Positions 8,387-16,901 of a stretch of 46,094 nucleotides of DNA are shown here, piece by piece. Numbering within the stretch: position 1 is the stretch's first letter; each line of letters opens with the position of its first letter. Under the pieces are notes generated by a model, which ran no database searches, had not been told where the DNA came from, and saw only the letters and a list, made by a program, of their open reading frames with translations. The DNA comes from a candidate division WOR-3 bacterium (GTDB taxonomy: Bacteria > Hydrothermota > Tepidihabitantia > Tepidihabitantales > JBDRVQ01). The DNA lies in the NCBI GenBank assembly GCA_039801905.1, contig JBDRVQ010000013.1, positions 1 through 46,094 of the forward strand, given 5' to 3'. A program made the position numbers and the translations under genes.

Positions 8387-9352
8387 ATGAAAAGAATCTT
8401 TCTCCTGGTGTTCTTCCTCTCCTGCCTTCCGGAGCGAGATAACCCCTATGACCCCAATTCGGATTTTTTCAAGAAAAAGACGACCCTCTCCGGCCTCTGT
8501 CAAAATCGGATTGGTGTGCCAATTCCGGATTGTTGGATAAAGGTTTTACCCCTTCGGGGCAACACCGTCTATTTGACAAAAACGGACCAAAGGGGAAGAT
8601 ACGAACTAAAGGATTGCCCCGCGGAAAGTGTCTTAATAATTGGGGAAAAGGAAGGTTTTGTGCCGGAATCGGTTTTCACTTATTTAGAGGTCTATAAAGG
8701 AGAGACCATAAATTTTATCTTGGAGGGTTTACCAAAATTTGTCAACCATTCCCTCTTCTCTTTCTTTGTCTCCCGCCATATCCCCCGTGACTCTTCTGTT
8801 TTAAGTTTAAAGTGCGAATTAGAAGATCCAGAAGGAATAGGGGATATCAAAAAGGTATTTGCGACAATTGAAGGACTTTCCGACACCTTGCCTTTGGCTT
8901 TTAAGTTCGGCTCTACTTATGAAAATTTCTTCTTAGAAGAGAGCCTTTCTCAAAACTTGGAGGAGATTAGTGGTCGGGAGTTTTATCTTATCGCCAGTGA
9001 CCTCTTTGGGCATTATGTCCAATCTTCACCCCTTCGGCTCATTCGGGTGATTAGAAATCCTCCGGAACCAATTTCCCCTGCTGGCGGCGATAGTGTCTCT
9101 TGCCATCCATTACTTGTTTGGCAACTCCCCCGCTATCTCTTCTCCTATTCCCAATTTATTGAAATCTATCTCATTCGGCCCAATTTAGAGCCGATCCTTT
9201 ATCTGCGCTCCGAAAACATTCCTCCCGGGGATACCTCTTTCTTTGTGGCGGAATCCTTAATCGACGGTTATTACTATTGGCAAGTTGGGATTAAAGATTC
9301 TTATAACAATTGGGCAAAATCGGCGGAGGCGGTATTTAGGGTGGGGGGATAA
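8387..9352 (+). CDS. Lipoprotein with a carboxypeptidase-regulatory-like domain
   Basis: 321 residues. The lipobox is FFLSC (Cys13), followed by LPERDNPYDPNSDF, a start motif I associate with lipoproteins of WOR-3-like and related candidate phyla. Residues about 33-115 form a carboxypeptidase-regulatory-like beta-sandwich (GLCQNRIGVPIPDCWI, DQRGRYELKDCP). The C-terminal part (about 235-321) resembles a fibronectin/Ig-like domain (PISPAGGDSVSCHPLLVWQL, GYYYWQVGIKDSYNNWAKS). It is the first gene of an operon with a sigma-54 activator (1 nt downstream) and a PEGA kinase, so an envelope-sensing role is a reasonable inference. Translation is predicted to be leaderless. Confidence 0.85.
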   Translation: MKRIFLLVFFLSCLPERDNPYDPNSDFFKKKTTLSGLCQNRIGVPIPDCWIKVLPLRGNTVYLTKTDQRGRYELKDCPAESVLIIGEKEGFVPESVFTYLEVYKGETINFILEGLPKFVNHSLFSFFVSRHIPRDSSVLSLKCELEDPEGIGDIKKVFATIEGLSDTLPLAFKFGSTYENFFLEESLSQNLEEISGREFYLIASDLFGHYVQSSPLRLIRVIRNPPEPISPAGGDSVSCHPLLVWQLPRYLFSYSQFIEIYLIRPNLEPILYLRSENIPPGDTSFFVAESLIDGYYYWQVGIKDSYNNWAKSAEAVFRVGG

Positions 9353-9353
9353 A

Positions 9354-10844
9354 ATGGATAAGACCTTTGAACTAACTCGGGAAAGGCTCTCCGTCCTCCA
9401 CCAAATTGCCACCACCATTAATTCAATTTTGGACTATGGGGAACTATTAGAAAAAATAATGGATCTCTGCCTTGAGACCTTAAATGCCGAAAGGGGGGTG
9501 ATTGTCTTAAAGGAAAAAGATACCTTTCTACCGGTGACCGCTCGGGATAAAAGGGAAGGGAATTTGGACGATATAAAACGAGTCTCTCGGAGTATCATTG
9601 AAGAGGTGATTAAAACGGGAAGACCAATCCTTTTACACAGTGCCTTAGAGAGTGAGTTTCAAGCAAAGGAGAGTGTGATCTTATCTAAGATCCAGTCGGT
9701 TATGGCTTGTCCCTTAAAGAAGCGGGAGGAGATAATTGGGGCAATCTATTGTGATTCCCTTTCCCGAAAGGGCCTCTTCACCCAGGAGGATTTAGAATTC
9801 TTACTTGCCTTTTCTAACCTCTGCGCTATTGCCATTGAAAATGCTCGGTTTCGGGAGATGCTTCTGGATGAAAATATCTATCTCCGAAGGGAAATTGCCT
9901 CCTTCTATGCTTTTGAGAATATCATCGGCGAGAGTAAGAAGATGCAAGAAATCTTCTCTCTCTTGAAGAAGATAAGTGGCACCGATGTTAATGTCTTAAT
10001 CTACGGCGAATCGGGAACGGGGAAGGAGTTAGTCGCCAAAGCGATTCATTATTCCAGCCCCCGGCGGACAAAGAAGTTTGTACCTCTATATTGTGGCTCC
10101 CTTCCGGAGACCTTATTAGAATCCGAACTTTTCGGTTATAAAAAGGGAAGTTTCACCGGTGCCTTAACCGATAAAAAGGGACTAATGGAAGAAGCAGATG
10201 GTGGAACCCTCTTTCTGGATGAAGTGGCGGACATCCCTTTACCGATTCAAGCAAAACTCCTTCGTTTCTTACAGGAAGGGGAAATCCGAAGGATTGGTGA
10301 GACCGAATCCCGAAAGGTTGATTGTCGGATAATTGCTGCCACCAATCGGGACTTAAAAGAAGAGATAAAAAAGAAAAACTTCCGAGAGGATTTATTTTAT
10401 CGTCTCAATGTCCTAACAATTACTTTACCACCTCTCCGGGAGAGAGGGGAAGATATTATTCTCCTCACCAAATATTTTATTAAGCGATTTGCGGAGAAGT
10501 ACAATAAGAAAATTAGTGGCATTAGCCCTGATGCCTTAAAATTGATTCGGGCCTATCCCTGGCCGGGAAATGTCCGGGAATTAGAAAATACCATTGCCCG
10601 GGCGGTCTCCTTGGCTGATGGAGAGATAATTAGACCTGAGGATTTGAAATTAGAAATCTCGGAGGAAGAGAAAAAGGTGGTAGAAAGTCTAAAGGAGACC
10701 TTGCGCTTGACCGAAAAGGAGAAAATTATTTCCGCCCTTCGCCAATGCGGGGGCAATAAAACGGAGGCGGCAAAACTCTTAGGAATTTCTCGAAGGACTT
10801 TATACTATAAGATGGATGAGTTGGGGATTAAAGATGAAAAATAA
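9354..10844 (+). CDS. Sigma-54-dependent transcriptional activator (GAF, AAA+, Fis-type HTH)
   Basis: 496 residues from ATG 9354 (GGGGGG upstream). A GAF sensor domain (about 1-170) replaces the usual phospho-receiver. The AAA+ domain (about 188-420) shows Walker A YGESGTGKE, the sigma-54 contact loop as GSFTGA (GAFTGA variant), Walker B GGTLFLDEV and FREDLFYRLNVL. A Fis-type helix-turn-helix ends the protein (GGNKTEAAKLLGISRRTLYY). Such proteins bind upstream DNA and use ATP to open sigma-54 promoters. Two near-consensus sigma-54 promoters occur within 3.5 kb downstream, and rpoN is at 38.6-40.0 kb, so local regulation is a strong inference. The GAF ligand is unknown; the adjacent kinase may feed into it. 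Confidence 0.93.
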   Translation: MDKTFELTRERLSVLHQIATTINSILDYGELLEKIMDLCLETLNAERGVIVLKEKDTFLPVTARDKREGNLDDIKRVSRSIIEEVIKTGRPILLHSALESEFQAKESVILSKIQSVMACPLKKREEIIGAIYCDSLSRKGLFTQEDLEFLLAFSNLCAIAIENARFREMLLDENIYLRREIASFYAFENIIGESKKMQEIFSLLKKISGTDVNVLIYGESGTGKELVAKAIHYSSPRRTKKFVPLYCGSLPETLLESELFGYKKGSFTGALTDKKGLMEEADGGTLFLDEVADIPLPIQAKLLRFLQEGEIRRIGETESRKVDCRIIAATNRDLKEEIKKKNFREDLFYRLNVLTITLPPLRERGEDIILLTKYFIKRFAEKYNKKISGISPDALKLIRAYPWPGNVRELENTIARAVSLADGEIIRPEDLKLEISEEEKKVVESLKETLRLTEKEKIISALRQCGGNKTEAAKLLGISRRTLYYKMDELGIKDEK

Positions 10845-12356
10845 CTTCCTACCCGAAAGTGTGATGAAGAAATACGAGGTGGAGAAGATCTTATCTCAAT
10901 CCCACTTCGCCACCGTCTATTTGGCGCTCCATAAACCTTTGCAGCGGCGGGTAATTATTAAGGTAATTTCTCCCCAAATCGCTCAGGATGAGACCGCCCT
11001 GAAACGTTTCGTTAGGGAGGCAAAGATTCTTTCCGAATTGGATGATCCGGGGTGACAAAGATTTATGACTTTGGTGAGGAGGAAGGAATAGCATTTATCA
11101 TTTCCGAATATGTGCCCGGGGAGACCTTAGAGGAAATTATTAAAAAGAAGAAAACTCTCCCTTTAGAGGAGGTTTTGCGCCTGGGAAAAGAAATTAGCGA
11201 TATTTTAGCCCGCATCCATAATAAAGGAATCTTACATCGGGACATTAAACCATCAAATATCATTCTTAGAGAAGATGGGCAATTGAAACTTACCGATTTC
11301 GGTCTTGCCCAATCCTTCCGGATTGAAAAATTGACCATAGAAGGGGAAATCATCGGAACGCCGGCTTATATGTCACCCGAACAGATCTCGGGAAAAGCAA
11401 TTGATTTCCGTTCCGATATCTTCTCCTTAGGGGTTGTCTTGTTTGAATTACTAACTGGAGAAAACCCCTTCCTCGCTCCTACCTTCACCGGGGTCTTACA
11501 TAAGATTCTTTACGAAAAGACCGACCTCAGTGGTGTACCGAAAGAGGTGAGATCTCTCCTATCTCAGATGTTGGCTAAAGACCCAAATCACCGTTTCTCT
11601 TCGGCCGAAGAGGTAAATCGAGAGATTAGGTTAATCCTAAAAGAACCAGTTAGTATCTCCTTGCCCCAAAAGACTCTTTACCTTCCTTGGCGCAACATCA
11701 TTTTCCTTCTCTTAATCCTCATCTTTTTCTTAATTTCCCTCCATTCCTTCCTCGTTCGGAGAAGAAACGCCCTCCCCCAAATCAAAGTGGGAAATAGCAT
11801 CCCCTTAGAAGTAATTGAACAAGAAAAGGAAGAAAAATCATCACCCCAATTATCTCTTCTTCCCCAGGAAGAGAAGAAAGGAGATAAGAAGAGAGAAAAA
11901 AAGGAAGAGCCTCCGATTCCTTCTTCCCCAAGAGCCAAGCCGGATTATGGCTATTTGAAAATCCAGGTAGAACCTTGGGCAGATATCTATTGGGAGAATA
12001 GTTATCTCGGTCAGACCCCTTTTCCCTTTCCCATAAAATTACCGATAGGAAAGAGAAAGATAAAATTTAGCCATCCGGAATTTGGGGTCGTTGAGAAGGA
12101 AGTAGAAATCCTACCCGAAGAGACCACTCATATCTTATTTGACTTTAAGACCGTCCTTGGTGGTTTAAAGGTAATCGTCGAGCCCTGGGCGAGGATTTAT
12201 CTTGATGGCAATGACAAAGGGGAAACACCAATGAGCATAATCTACCTTCCTCCGGGCCGGCACGAATTAAAGGTATTAAACCCCAATTTCCCCCCCTATG
12301 TTGAGACCTTAGAGATAAAATCCGGGGAAATAATAGAAAGAAGGATAAAATGGTAG
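10834..12356 (+). CDS. PEGA-domain Ser/Thr protein kinase, interrupted by a -1 frameshift
   Basis: Two reading frames together encode one Hanks-type kinase. The first (10834-11055, 73 residues) holds the start of the N-lobe with the VIIK lysine and REAKILSEL. The second (open from 11052) continues with VTKIYDFGEEEG, catalytic loop LHRDIKPSNII, LTDFGLAQ and GTPAYMSPEQ, then a membrane segment (NIIFLLLILIFFLISLHSFL), a Lys/Glu/Pro linker, and two PEGA domains (VEPWADIYWENSYLG; VEPWARIYLDGNDKG). The join falls at CCGGGGTGACA, where one extra base restores the frame. The glycine-rich loop is degenerate (ILSQSHFATVYLA lacks the GxGxxG glycines). Cytoplasmic kinase and outward-facing PEGA domains are expected. 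It overlaps the sigma-54 activator by 11 nt. Sequencing error, mutation, programmed slippage and a translationally coupled split gene (GTGA overlap) are all possible. Confidence 0.82.
11047..11056 (+). other. Frameshift site in the kinase gene
   Basis: The run CCGGGGTGAC ends the first frame at TGA (11053-11055), while the homologous kinase sequence continues in the -1 frame as GTG ACA AAG ATT TAT. A GGGG run at the site suits either a base-count error or ribosomal slippage. GTG at 11052 overlaps the TGA as GTGA. Confidence 0.75.
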
Positions 12357-12358
12357 TT

Positions 12359-12373
12359 TGGCACGATTTTTGC
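12359..12373 (+). promoter_or_regulatory. Sigma-54 (-24/-12) promoter for the kelch gene
   Basis: TGGCAC (12359-12364), N5, TTGC (12370-12373), followed by TT. This matches the consensus TGGCAC-N5-TTGCW exactly. It starts 2 nt after the kinase stop codon. Transcription would start near 12385, close to the kelch-gene ATG codons at 12389 and 12398. Confidence 0.88.
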
Positions 12374-12388
12374 TTAAATATTAAAGAA

Positions 12389-13501
12389 ATGAGAGATATG
12401 ATTATTACCGCCTTAATTCTCCTCCTCTCCCTTTTCGGATTTTCCCAAGAATGGCATTACCGGAGGCAATTGAATTTTCCCCGCACCGGCCTTTCCTGTC
12501 AAGTAGTCAACGGTCGGATTTATGCCATTGGTGGTAAAACCGAAAGGCAGGTTTTGGGAATTTGTGAGGAATATGACCCGGTAAGGGATACTTGGGTGGT
12601 TAAGAGACCAATGCCCACCCCTCGTTATGGAGCGGTTTCTGGGGTCTGGGAGAATAAAATTTATGTGATTGGCGGCGATACCTCTCCGTTTTTTTCTTCC
12701 CCCACCAATGTCATTGAAGTTTATGACCCAGAAAGGGATACTTGGGAGAAGATAAATTCTTTCCTCCCTACTCCCCGTTCTGGAATTGGTGGTTGTGCCC
12801 TTGGTCCTTATATCTTTATCATGGGTGGATCAAAAAGAGGGGAGCATGTAACCGATACGGTTGAAGTTTATGATATCTTAGGAAATTCCTGGTTAATAAA
12901 GAAATCAATGATTACCCCCCGGATGCATTTTGCGGCGGTGGCAGAAAGAAGGATTTATGCCCTCGGGGGCTTATATCAAGGCCCAATTAGTTTGTGTGAA
13001 GGTTATAATGAGAGCCTTGATTTTTGGTATCCGATCAGAAGGCTTCCCTGCGCTCGCTTCTTAACAGCAGGGTGCGCCTATGAAGGAAAGATTTTTTTAA
13101 TCGGTGGGATTACCGGTCAGGGAAAACCTTCAAATAAGGTTAAGTTTTATATCCCAGAGATGGACACTTGGGTTGAATATCCCCCAATCAATCGGGCAAG
13201 AGCGGGATTGGGTGCCTGCACCCTAAATGGTGAAATCTATGCCATTGGTGGTGATAGTATGGGTGTGCCATTAGGAATAACGGAAATGACCCAACCATCG
13301 GGGATAGGAGAGGAGATAAAAATGGTGAAGGGGAAAAGGTTAATTACCTTCTGGAAAGGGGAGAAGAAATTCCCCTTAGAGAAGGGAGAAGAAATGCTTA
13401 ACATTTTAGGCAAGAAGATTTTTGGGGAAAGATTGAAAAGAGGGGTCTATTTTCTTTATCGGAAAGGGGAAAGGTTTAAAAGAAAAATTGTCATTTATTA
13501 G
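12389..13501 (+). CDS. Exported kelch-repeat protein with T9SS-like tail
   Basis: 370 residues from ATG 12389; ATG 12398 is equally possible, and the sigma-54 promoter excludes the longer open frame that begins at 12350. A signal peptide (IITALILLLSLFGFSQ) is followed by about six kelch repeats (GRIYAIGGKTE, NKIYVIGGDTS, RRIYALGGLY, GKIFLIGGITG, GEIYAIGGDS, each with a Y/F-DP-x-xDTW partner), enough for one beta propeller. The tail (GEEMLNILGKKIFG, KRGVYFLYRKGERFKRKIVI) resembles a short T9SS sorting signal. It is likely surface-exposed and sigma-54 dependent. A carbohydrate- or protein-binding role is usual for such propellers but is not shown here. Confidence 0.88.
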   Translation: MRDMIITALILLLSLFGFSQEWHYRRQLNFPRTGLSCQVVNGRIYAIGGKTERQVLGICEEYDPVRDTWVVKRPMPTPRYGAVSGVWENKIYVIGGDTSPFFSSPTNVIEVYDPERDTWEKINSFLPTPRSGIGGCALGPYIFIMGGSKRGEHVTDTVEVYDILGNSWLIKKSMITPRMHFAAVAERRIYALGGLYQGPISLCEGYNESLDFWYPIRRLPCARFLTAGCAYEGKIFLIGGITGQGKPSNKVKFYIPEMDTWVEYPPINRARAGLGACTLNGEIYAIGGDSMGVPLGITEMTQPSGIGEEIKMVKGKRLITFWKGEKKFPLEKGEEMLNILGKKIFGERLKRGVYFLYRKGERFKRKIVIY

Positions 13502-13507
13502 AGAACG

Positions 13508-14128
13508 GTGATTACTTTCCTTCTCCTTTTTTTTCTTTTTGAAAATATATCGTTTTTGGATTCTCTTTATCAGATTGGTGATTACGAACGGGTGCTCAAA
13601 GAAGGAGAAGTAATTCTAACCCAAGAATTAAAAAAAGGAGAAAGGGTTGAGGTATTGAAGACTATGGCATTCGCCGCGGTTGCCCTGGGTGACGAAGAGA
13701 AGGGGAAGGATTATTTTCTCTCCCTCCTCCAAATTTCTCCAAATTTCTTTTTAGACCCGATAAAAACCTCACCTAAGATTCTTCGGGTATTTCAAATCGC
13801 CCGGGAGGAGTTTAAAAAGAAGAAGAGAGAGATAATTAAGTATTCCTCCTTAGTATATTTTTATCCCGGTCTTTTCCAATTGAAAGAGGGGAAAAAATTT
13901 CGGGGATATTTCCTTACGTCTTTGACTACAGTCTCGGCGGTAGGACTTTTCGCCAGTGTCGTCTTAACTCCAATCTTCCATCGCTCCTATTTAGAAAAGA
14001 GGATCCCTTCGGAAATTGAATCCGCTTATCACCTCTATAAATTTGCTTATCTCGCCCAGCAGGTCTTTGGTATCACCATCGGTCTCTCTTATACCTACCA
14101 CCTCTTAGACCTAAAACTTTCTGAGTAG
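13508..14128 (+). CDS. Membrane protein with an N-terminal TPR-like region, unknown function
   Basis: 206 residues from GTG 13508, 6 nt after the kelch gene. A short hydrophobic N-terminus (ITFLLLFFLFENI) is followed by helices that look like one or two TPR units (YQIGDYERVLKEGEVIL, MAFAAVALGDEEKGKDYFLSLLQ, then a proline-containing SPNFFLDP). Two membrane segments follow (about 138-158, SLTTVSAVGLFASVVLTPIF; about 180-198). This plan (TPR, then YxPGLFQLKEGKKFRGY, then membrane helices) resembles small envelope proteins of FCB-like phyla (DUF5683-like), but the match is from memory. Co-transcription with the kelch gene from the sigma-54 promoter is expected. Confidence 0.72.
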   Translation: MITFLLLFFLFENISFLDSLYQIGDYERVLKEGEVILTQELKKGERVEVLKTMAFAAVALGDEEKGKDYFLSLLQISPNFFLDPIKTSPKILRVFQIAREEFKKKKREIIKYSSLVYFYPGLFQLKEGKKFRGYFLTSLTTVSAVGLFASVVLTPIFHRSYLEKRIPSEIESAYHLYKFAYLAQQVFGITIGLSYTYHLLDLKLSE

Positions 14129-14170
14129 TTTTTTACTCATTTAGCAAAGATTTGCACATTTTCCTCTTGC

Positions 14171-14201
14171 CAATTAAGAAAAACCCTCTCTTAATCAATT
14201 G
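14171..14201. promoter_or_regulatory. Inverted repeat upstream of the second sigma-54 promoter (candidate activator site)
   Basis: CAATTAAGA, 9-nt spacer, TCTTAATCAATTG: a 9-bp inverted repeat with one bulged base. It ends 8 nt before the -24 box, and a second short palindrome CAATTGaaaCAATTG overlaps its right end. It could be a binding site for the Fis-type HTH of the activator or for a repressor. It is closer to the promoter than most sigma-54 enhancers, so the role is uncertain. Confidence 0.4.
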
Positions 14202-14208
14202 AAACAAT

Positions 14209-14223
14209 TGGCACAATTTTTGC
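14209..14223 (+). promoter_or_regulatory. Sigma-54 (-24/-12) promoter for the triple-repeat exported protein
   Basis: TGGCAC (14209-14214), N5, TTGC (14220-14223), then TT; identical in geometry and almost in sequence to the promoter at 12359. A start near 14235 gives a leader of about 25 nt with GGGAGG before ATG 14260. Confidence 0.9.
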
Positions 14224-14259
14224 TTGTAATGAGTAGTGATGAAAGAAACGGGAGGAAAT

Positions 14260-15237
14260 ATGAAAAAGCTTCTTACGAGCTTTTTAATCTTAGGATTAAG
14301 TTTTGCTTGGGCTAATGGTCTGGGAGCAATTTCCGGTATTGTTACCGACTCTCTGACGGGTGCACCAATTGCCGGAGCGACAGTTCGGGCAATGATGCAA
14401 CATGGTAGTGGCGGGATGGCGGTGACGAATCAAAATGGTGAATATACCATTCAAAATCTAAGACCTGGCTTTTACCGCGTCACCGCCTCCGCAGTCAATT
14501 ACCTCTGTAAACATTATCCGGAATTGGTTGAGGTGGTTTCGGGTCAAACTACACCCAACATTAACTTTGCCTTAGTCCCTTATTCCCCTCCCCCAAGAAA
14601 TGGTGGGATTTCTGGCTTAGTGACCGATTCAATTACTGGTGAGCCAATTCCTAATGCTTTAGTTCGCGCTTGCGGACCAACCTGTGGTCAAGGAAGAACT
14701 AATGAGAATGGAGAATACCTCATTGAAAACTTGGCACCCGGTGATTATCGGGTCACCGCTTCCGCTTATGGCTATAAAGCAAGTCGGTATCCGGATTTGG
14801 TTCGGGTGGAAGAAAATAGAATAACCCCAAACATTAACTTCCTTCTTGTCCCCTACCAACAGCCACCACCAGTAAGGGGTTCAATCTCCGGGAGGGTAAT
14901 TGATAAACAAACTGGTGAGCCGATTGAAGGAGCATTCGTCACCGCCATGGGTAGTAGAAGAATGAGAGGAATGGGAAGAGCACTTACCGGACCAGACGGC
15001 ACTTACCGCATCGATAACCTTCTGCCCGGAGAATATCGGGTGATGGCTAATGCCCGAGGCTACGAACCGGAGGTCTATCCAGAATTGGTAGTGGTTTACG
15101 GAGGACAAAATACTCCGGATATTAACTTTGCCCTTATGCCCCGTGCGGAAAGGAATCAAGAGAGAAATCGGGGAAAGAGTGTGAACCGAGAAAAGAATCG
15201 GGAGAAGAATGTCTATCGGGTGAAAGGAATTCACTAA
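14260..15237 (+). CDS. Exported protein with three tandem carboxypeptidase-regulatory-like repeats
   Basis: 325 residues from ATG 14260 (GGGAGGAAAT upstream). A signal peptide (MKKLLTSFLILGLSFAWA) is followed by three homologous repeats of about 90 residues (about 24-112, 117-206, 211-302). Each opens with GxISGxVTDSxTGxPI, continues with a Gly-rich loop and NGEYxIxNLxPGxYRVTAxA, and ends TPxINFxLxPY. Proline-rich joints separate them. The last 30 residues are a highly charged Arg/Asn/Lys/Glu tail (RNQERNRGKSVNREKNREKN). The fold is a prealbumin-like beta sandwich often found in surface or secreted proteins. It is a single-gene unit with its own sigma-54 promoter and terminator, so probably a major output of the adjacent activator. 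Confidence 0.87.
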   Translation: MKKLLTSFLILGLSFAWANGLGAISGIVTDSLTGAPIAGATVRAMMQHGSGGMAVTNQNGEYTIQNLRPGFYRVTASAVNYLCKHYPELVEVVSGQTTPNINFALVPYSPPPRNGGISGLVTDSITGEPIPNALVRACGPTCGQGRTNENGEYLIENLAPGDYRVTASAYGYKASRYPDLVRVEENRITPNINFLLVPYQQPPPVRGSISGRVIDKQTGEPIEGAFVTAMGSRRMRGMGRALTGPDGTYRIDNLLPGEYRVMANARGYEPEVYPELVVVYGGQNTPDINFALMPRAERNQERNRGKSVNREKNREKNVYRVKGIH

Positions 15238-15253
15238 TCCGCCGCAGCACCAG

Positions 15254-15300
15254 GAGAAGAGGGGTCCTGAATTCTTCGGGACCCCCTCTCTTTTTTATTT
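15254..15300 (+). terminator. Rho-independent terminator
   Basis: The stem AGAGGGGTCC / GGACCCC(C)TCT (15258-15267 with 15279-15289, one bulge) is followed by TCTTTTTT. It ends the triple-repeat gene and insulates the cysS promoter 30 nt on. Confidence 0.9.
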
Positions 15301-15327
15301 GCCGGGGTAAAATAAATCCCTCCTGAT

Positions 15328-15355
15328 TTGACATCTCTTTTTTTCTTAATAGAAT
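15328..15355 (+). promoter_or_regulatory. Promoter for the cysS operon, leaderless
   Basis: TTGACA (15328-15333), 16 bp, TAGAAT (15350-15355). Exactly 7 nt separate the -10 box from ATG 15363 and no ribosome binding site is present. Confidence 0.8.
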
Positions 15356-15362
15356 AAACTCT

Positions 15363-16901
15363 ATGCTAAAATTGACTAATACCCTCACCAATAAAAAGGA
15401 ACTGTTTCTGCCGATTGAAGAGAAAAGGGTTAAAATTTATACCTGTGGCATGACGGTTCAAGATTCTCCTCACTTAGGTCACCTCCGCACTTTTGTCTTT
15501 GCCGATGTCCTTAGGAGGTTTTTAGAATTTCTTGGTAAAGAAGTCATTTTTGTTATGAATTTTACGGATATTGATGATAAAATCCTCCAAAAGGCAAAAG
15601 AAGAAAAGAAAGACTACCGAATAATCGCCCAGAGGTATATTGATGAGTTTTTAAAAGTTGCAGAAGCGATGAACATCAGGAAAGAAAACGATATCTATCC
15701 GCGCGCCACGCAACATATCCCAGAGATGATTGAACTGGTGGAGAAACTTTTAGCCAAAGGTTTGGGTTATAAGGTAGATGAGGGTGATGTCTATTTTGAT
15801 ATTAGTAAATTTCCCAATTATGGCAAACTTGCCAAAAAAAAGTTAGAGCACCTAATCGCTGGGGCAAGGGTGGAGGTTGGGGAGAAAAAGAGAAATCCCG
15901 GGGATTTTGTTCTTTGGAAGGGTTATAAAGAGGGTGAGCCCTATTGGTATACCCCTTTTGGTAAAGGGCGGCCCGGTTGGCACTTAGAATGTTCTGCGAT
16001 GTCTATGCACTATCTGGGTGAGACATTTGATATTCACATCGGTGGTGAAGATTTAATCTTTCCCCATCACGAGAACGAAATTGCCCAATCCGAAGGGGCA
16101 ACCGGCAAACCTTTTGTCAACTATTGGCTTCATAATGCCCTCTTACTTTTAAGAGGGGAGAAGATGGCAAAATCAACCAGGAATTACTTTTTAGCAACTG
16201 AAGCCTTAAAACGCTACCATCCCAATGTGATAAGACTTTTTCTCTTAAAGGCACACTACAAAAGCCCTTATGAGTTCACAATAGATAGGTTAGAAGAGGC
16301 AAAGAGGCAATGGTTAAGATTGGAAGAATTCTTTCACCTCTGCGAAAAGGGAAATCCGAGATTAAATTTTAGCCCCCCGGAGAGTTTCATCTCGGCAATG
16401 CTTGATGATGTAAATACGCCCCAGGCATTGGGTGAAATTTTCAAGTTGGTGGAAGAGAGGTTTAAGAAAGGTGATATCTCTAAGGAAGAGAATGAAAGTA
16501 TTTATTCTTCTGTCCGTTCTGCCCTTGACCTCTTAGGTTTTAGAACGGAAAAGAAGGATAGAAGTGTGAGCAGCACAGAAATGGAGTTCAAAACTATATT
16601 GGGCCTTTCGGAAGAGGAGATTGCTTTATTGACTCAGGCAAGGGAACTTGCCCGCAAGAATAAGCGATATGATATTGCGGACCAAATCCGCTCCGCTTTG
16701 GAAGAGGCGGGCTATGAATTAAGGGATACAAAAGAGGGACCGGATACCATTTTCCGAGGCGAAGCAGATTTTGAAACCTTTTGGCAATTAATTAAAGAAT
16801 TAAGAGAAAAACTCTGGCGCGAGAAAGAATTGGATAAAAGGGGAGAAAAGCCTTACCTCTCGGAAATAATTGATTTACTGGAGAAAGTAAAAGAAAAGTG
16901 A
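15363..16901 (+). CDS. cysS: Cysteinyl-tRNA synthetase
   Basis: 512 residues, a little longer than the usual 460-480. It charges tRNA-Cys in the cytoplasm. The class I signatures are present: YTCGMTVQDSPHLGHLRTF (zinc-ligand Cys and the HIGH-type motif HLGH), WHLECSAMS (a second zinc Cys), FPHHENEIAQSE (His/Glu ligands) and KMAKSTRN (KMSKS-type loop). The C-terminal helical region carries the DALR-like segment. The start ATG sits 7 nt after a -10 box. The stop overlaps deoC as GTGA. Confidence 0.97.
   Translation: MLKLTNTLTNKKELFLPIEEKRVKIYTCGMTVQDSPHLGHLRTFVFADVLRRFLEFLGKEVIFVMNFTDIDDKILQKAKEEKKDYRIIAQRYIDEFLKVAEAMNIRKENDIYPRATQHIPEMIELVEKLLAKGLGYKVDEGDVYFDISKFPNYGKLAKKKLEHLIAGARVEVGEKKRNPGDFVLWKGYKEGEPYWYTPFGKGRPGWHLECSAMSMHYLGETFDIHIGGEDLIFPHHENEIAQSEGATGKPFVNYWLHNALLLLRGEKMAKSTRNYFLATEALKRYHPNVIRLFLLKAHYKSPYEFTIDRLEEAKRQWLRLEEFFHLCEKGNPRLNFSPPESFISAMLDDVNTPQALGEIFKLVEERFKKGDISKEENESIYSSVRSALDLLGFRTEKKDRSVSSTEMEFKTILGLSEEEIALLTQARELARKNKRYDIADQIRSALEEAGYELRDTKEGPDTIFRGEADFETFWQLIKELREKLWREKELDKRGEKPYLSEIIDLLEKVKEK

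Noticed and set aside
11053-11055. In-frame UGA in the kinase as a selenocysteine codon
   Set aside because: Reading on past UGA gives a stop within about 12 codons and no kinase similarity; homology continues in the -1 frame.
12350-12388. Extended N-terminus of the kelch protein
   Set aside because: It would cover the sigma-54 promoter and put the signal peptide about 16 residues inside the protein.
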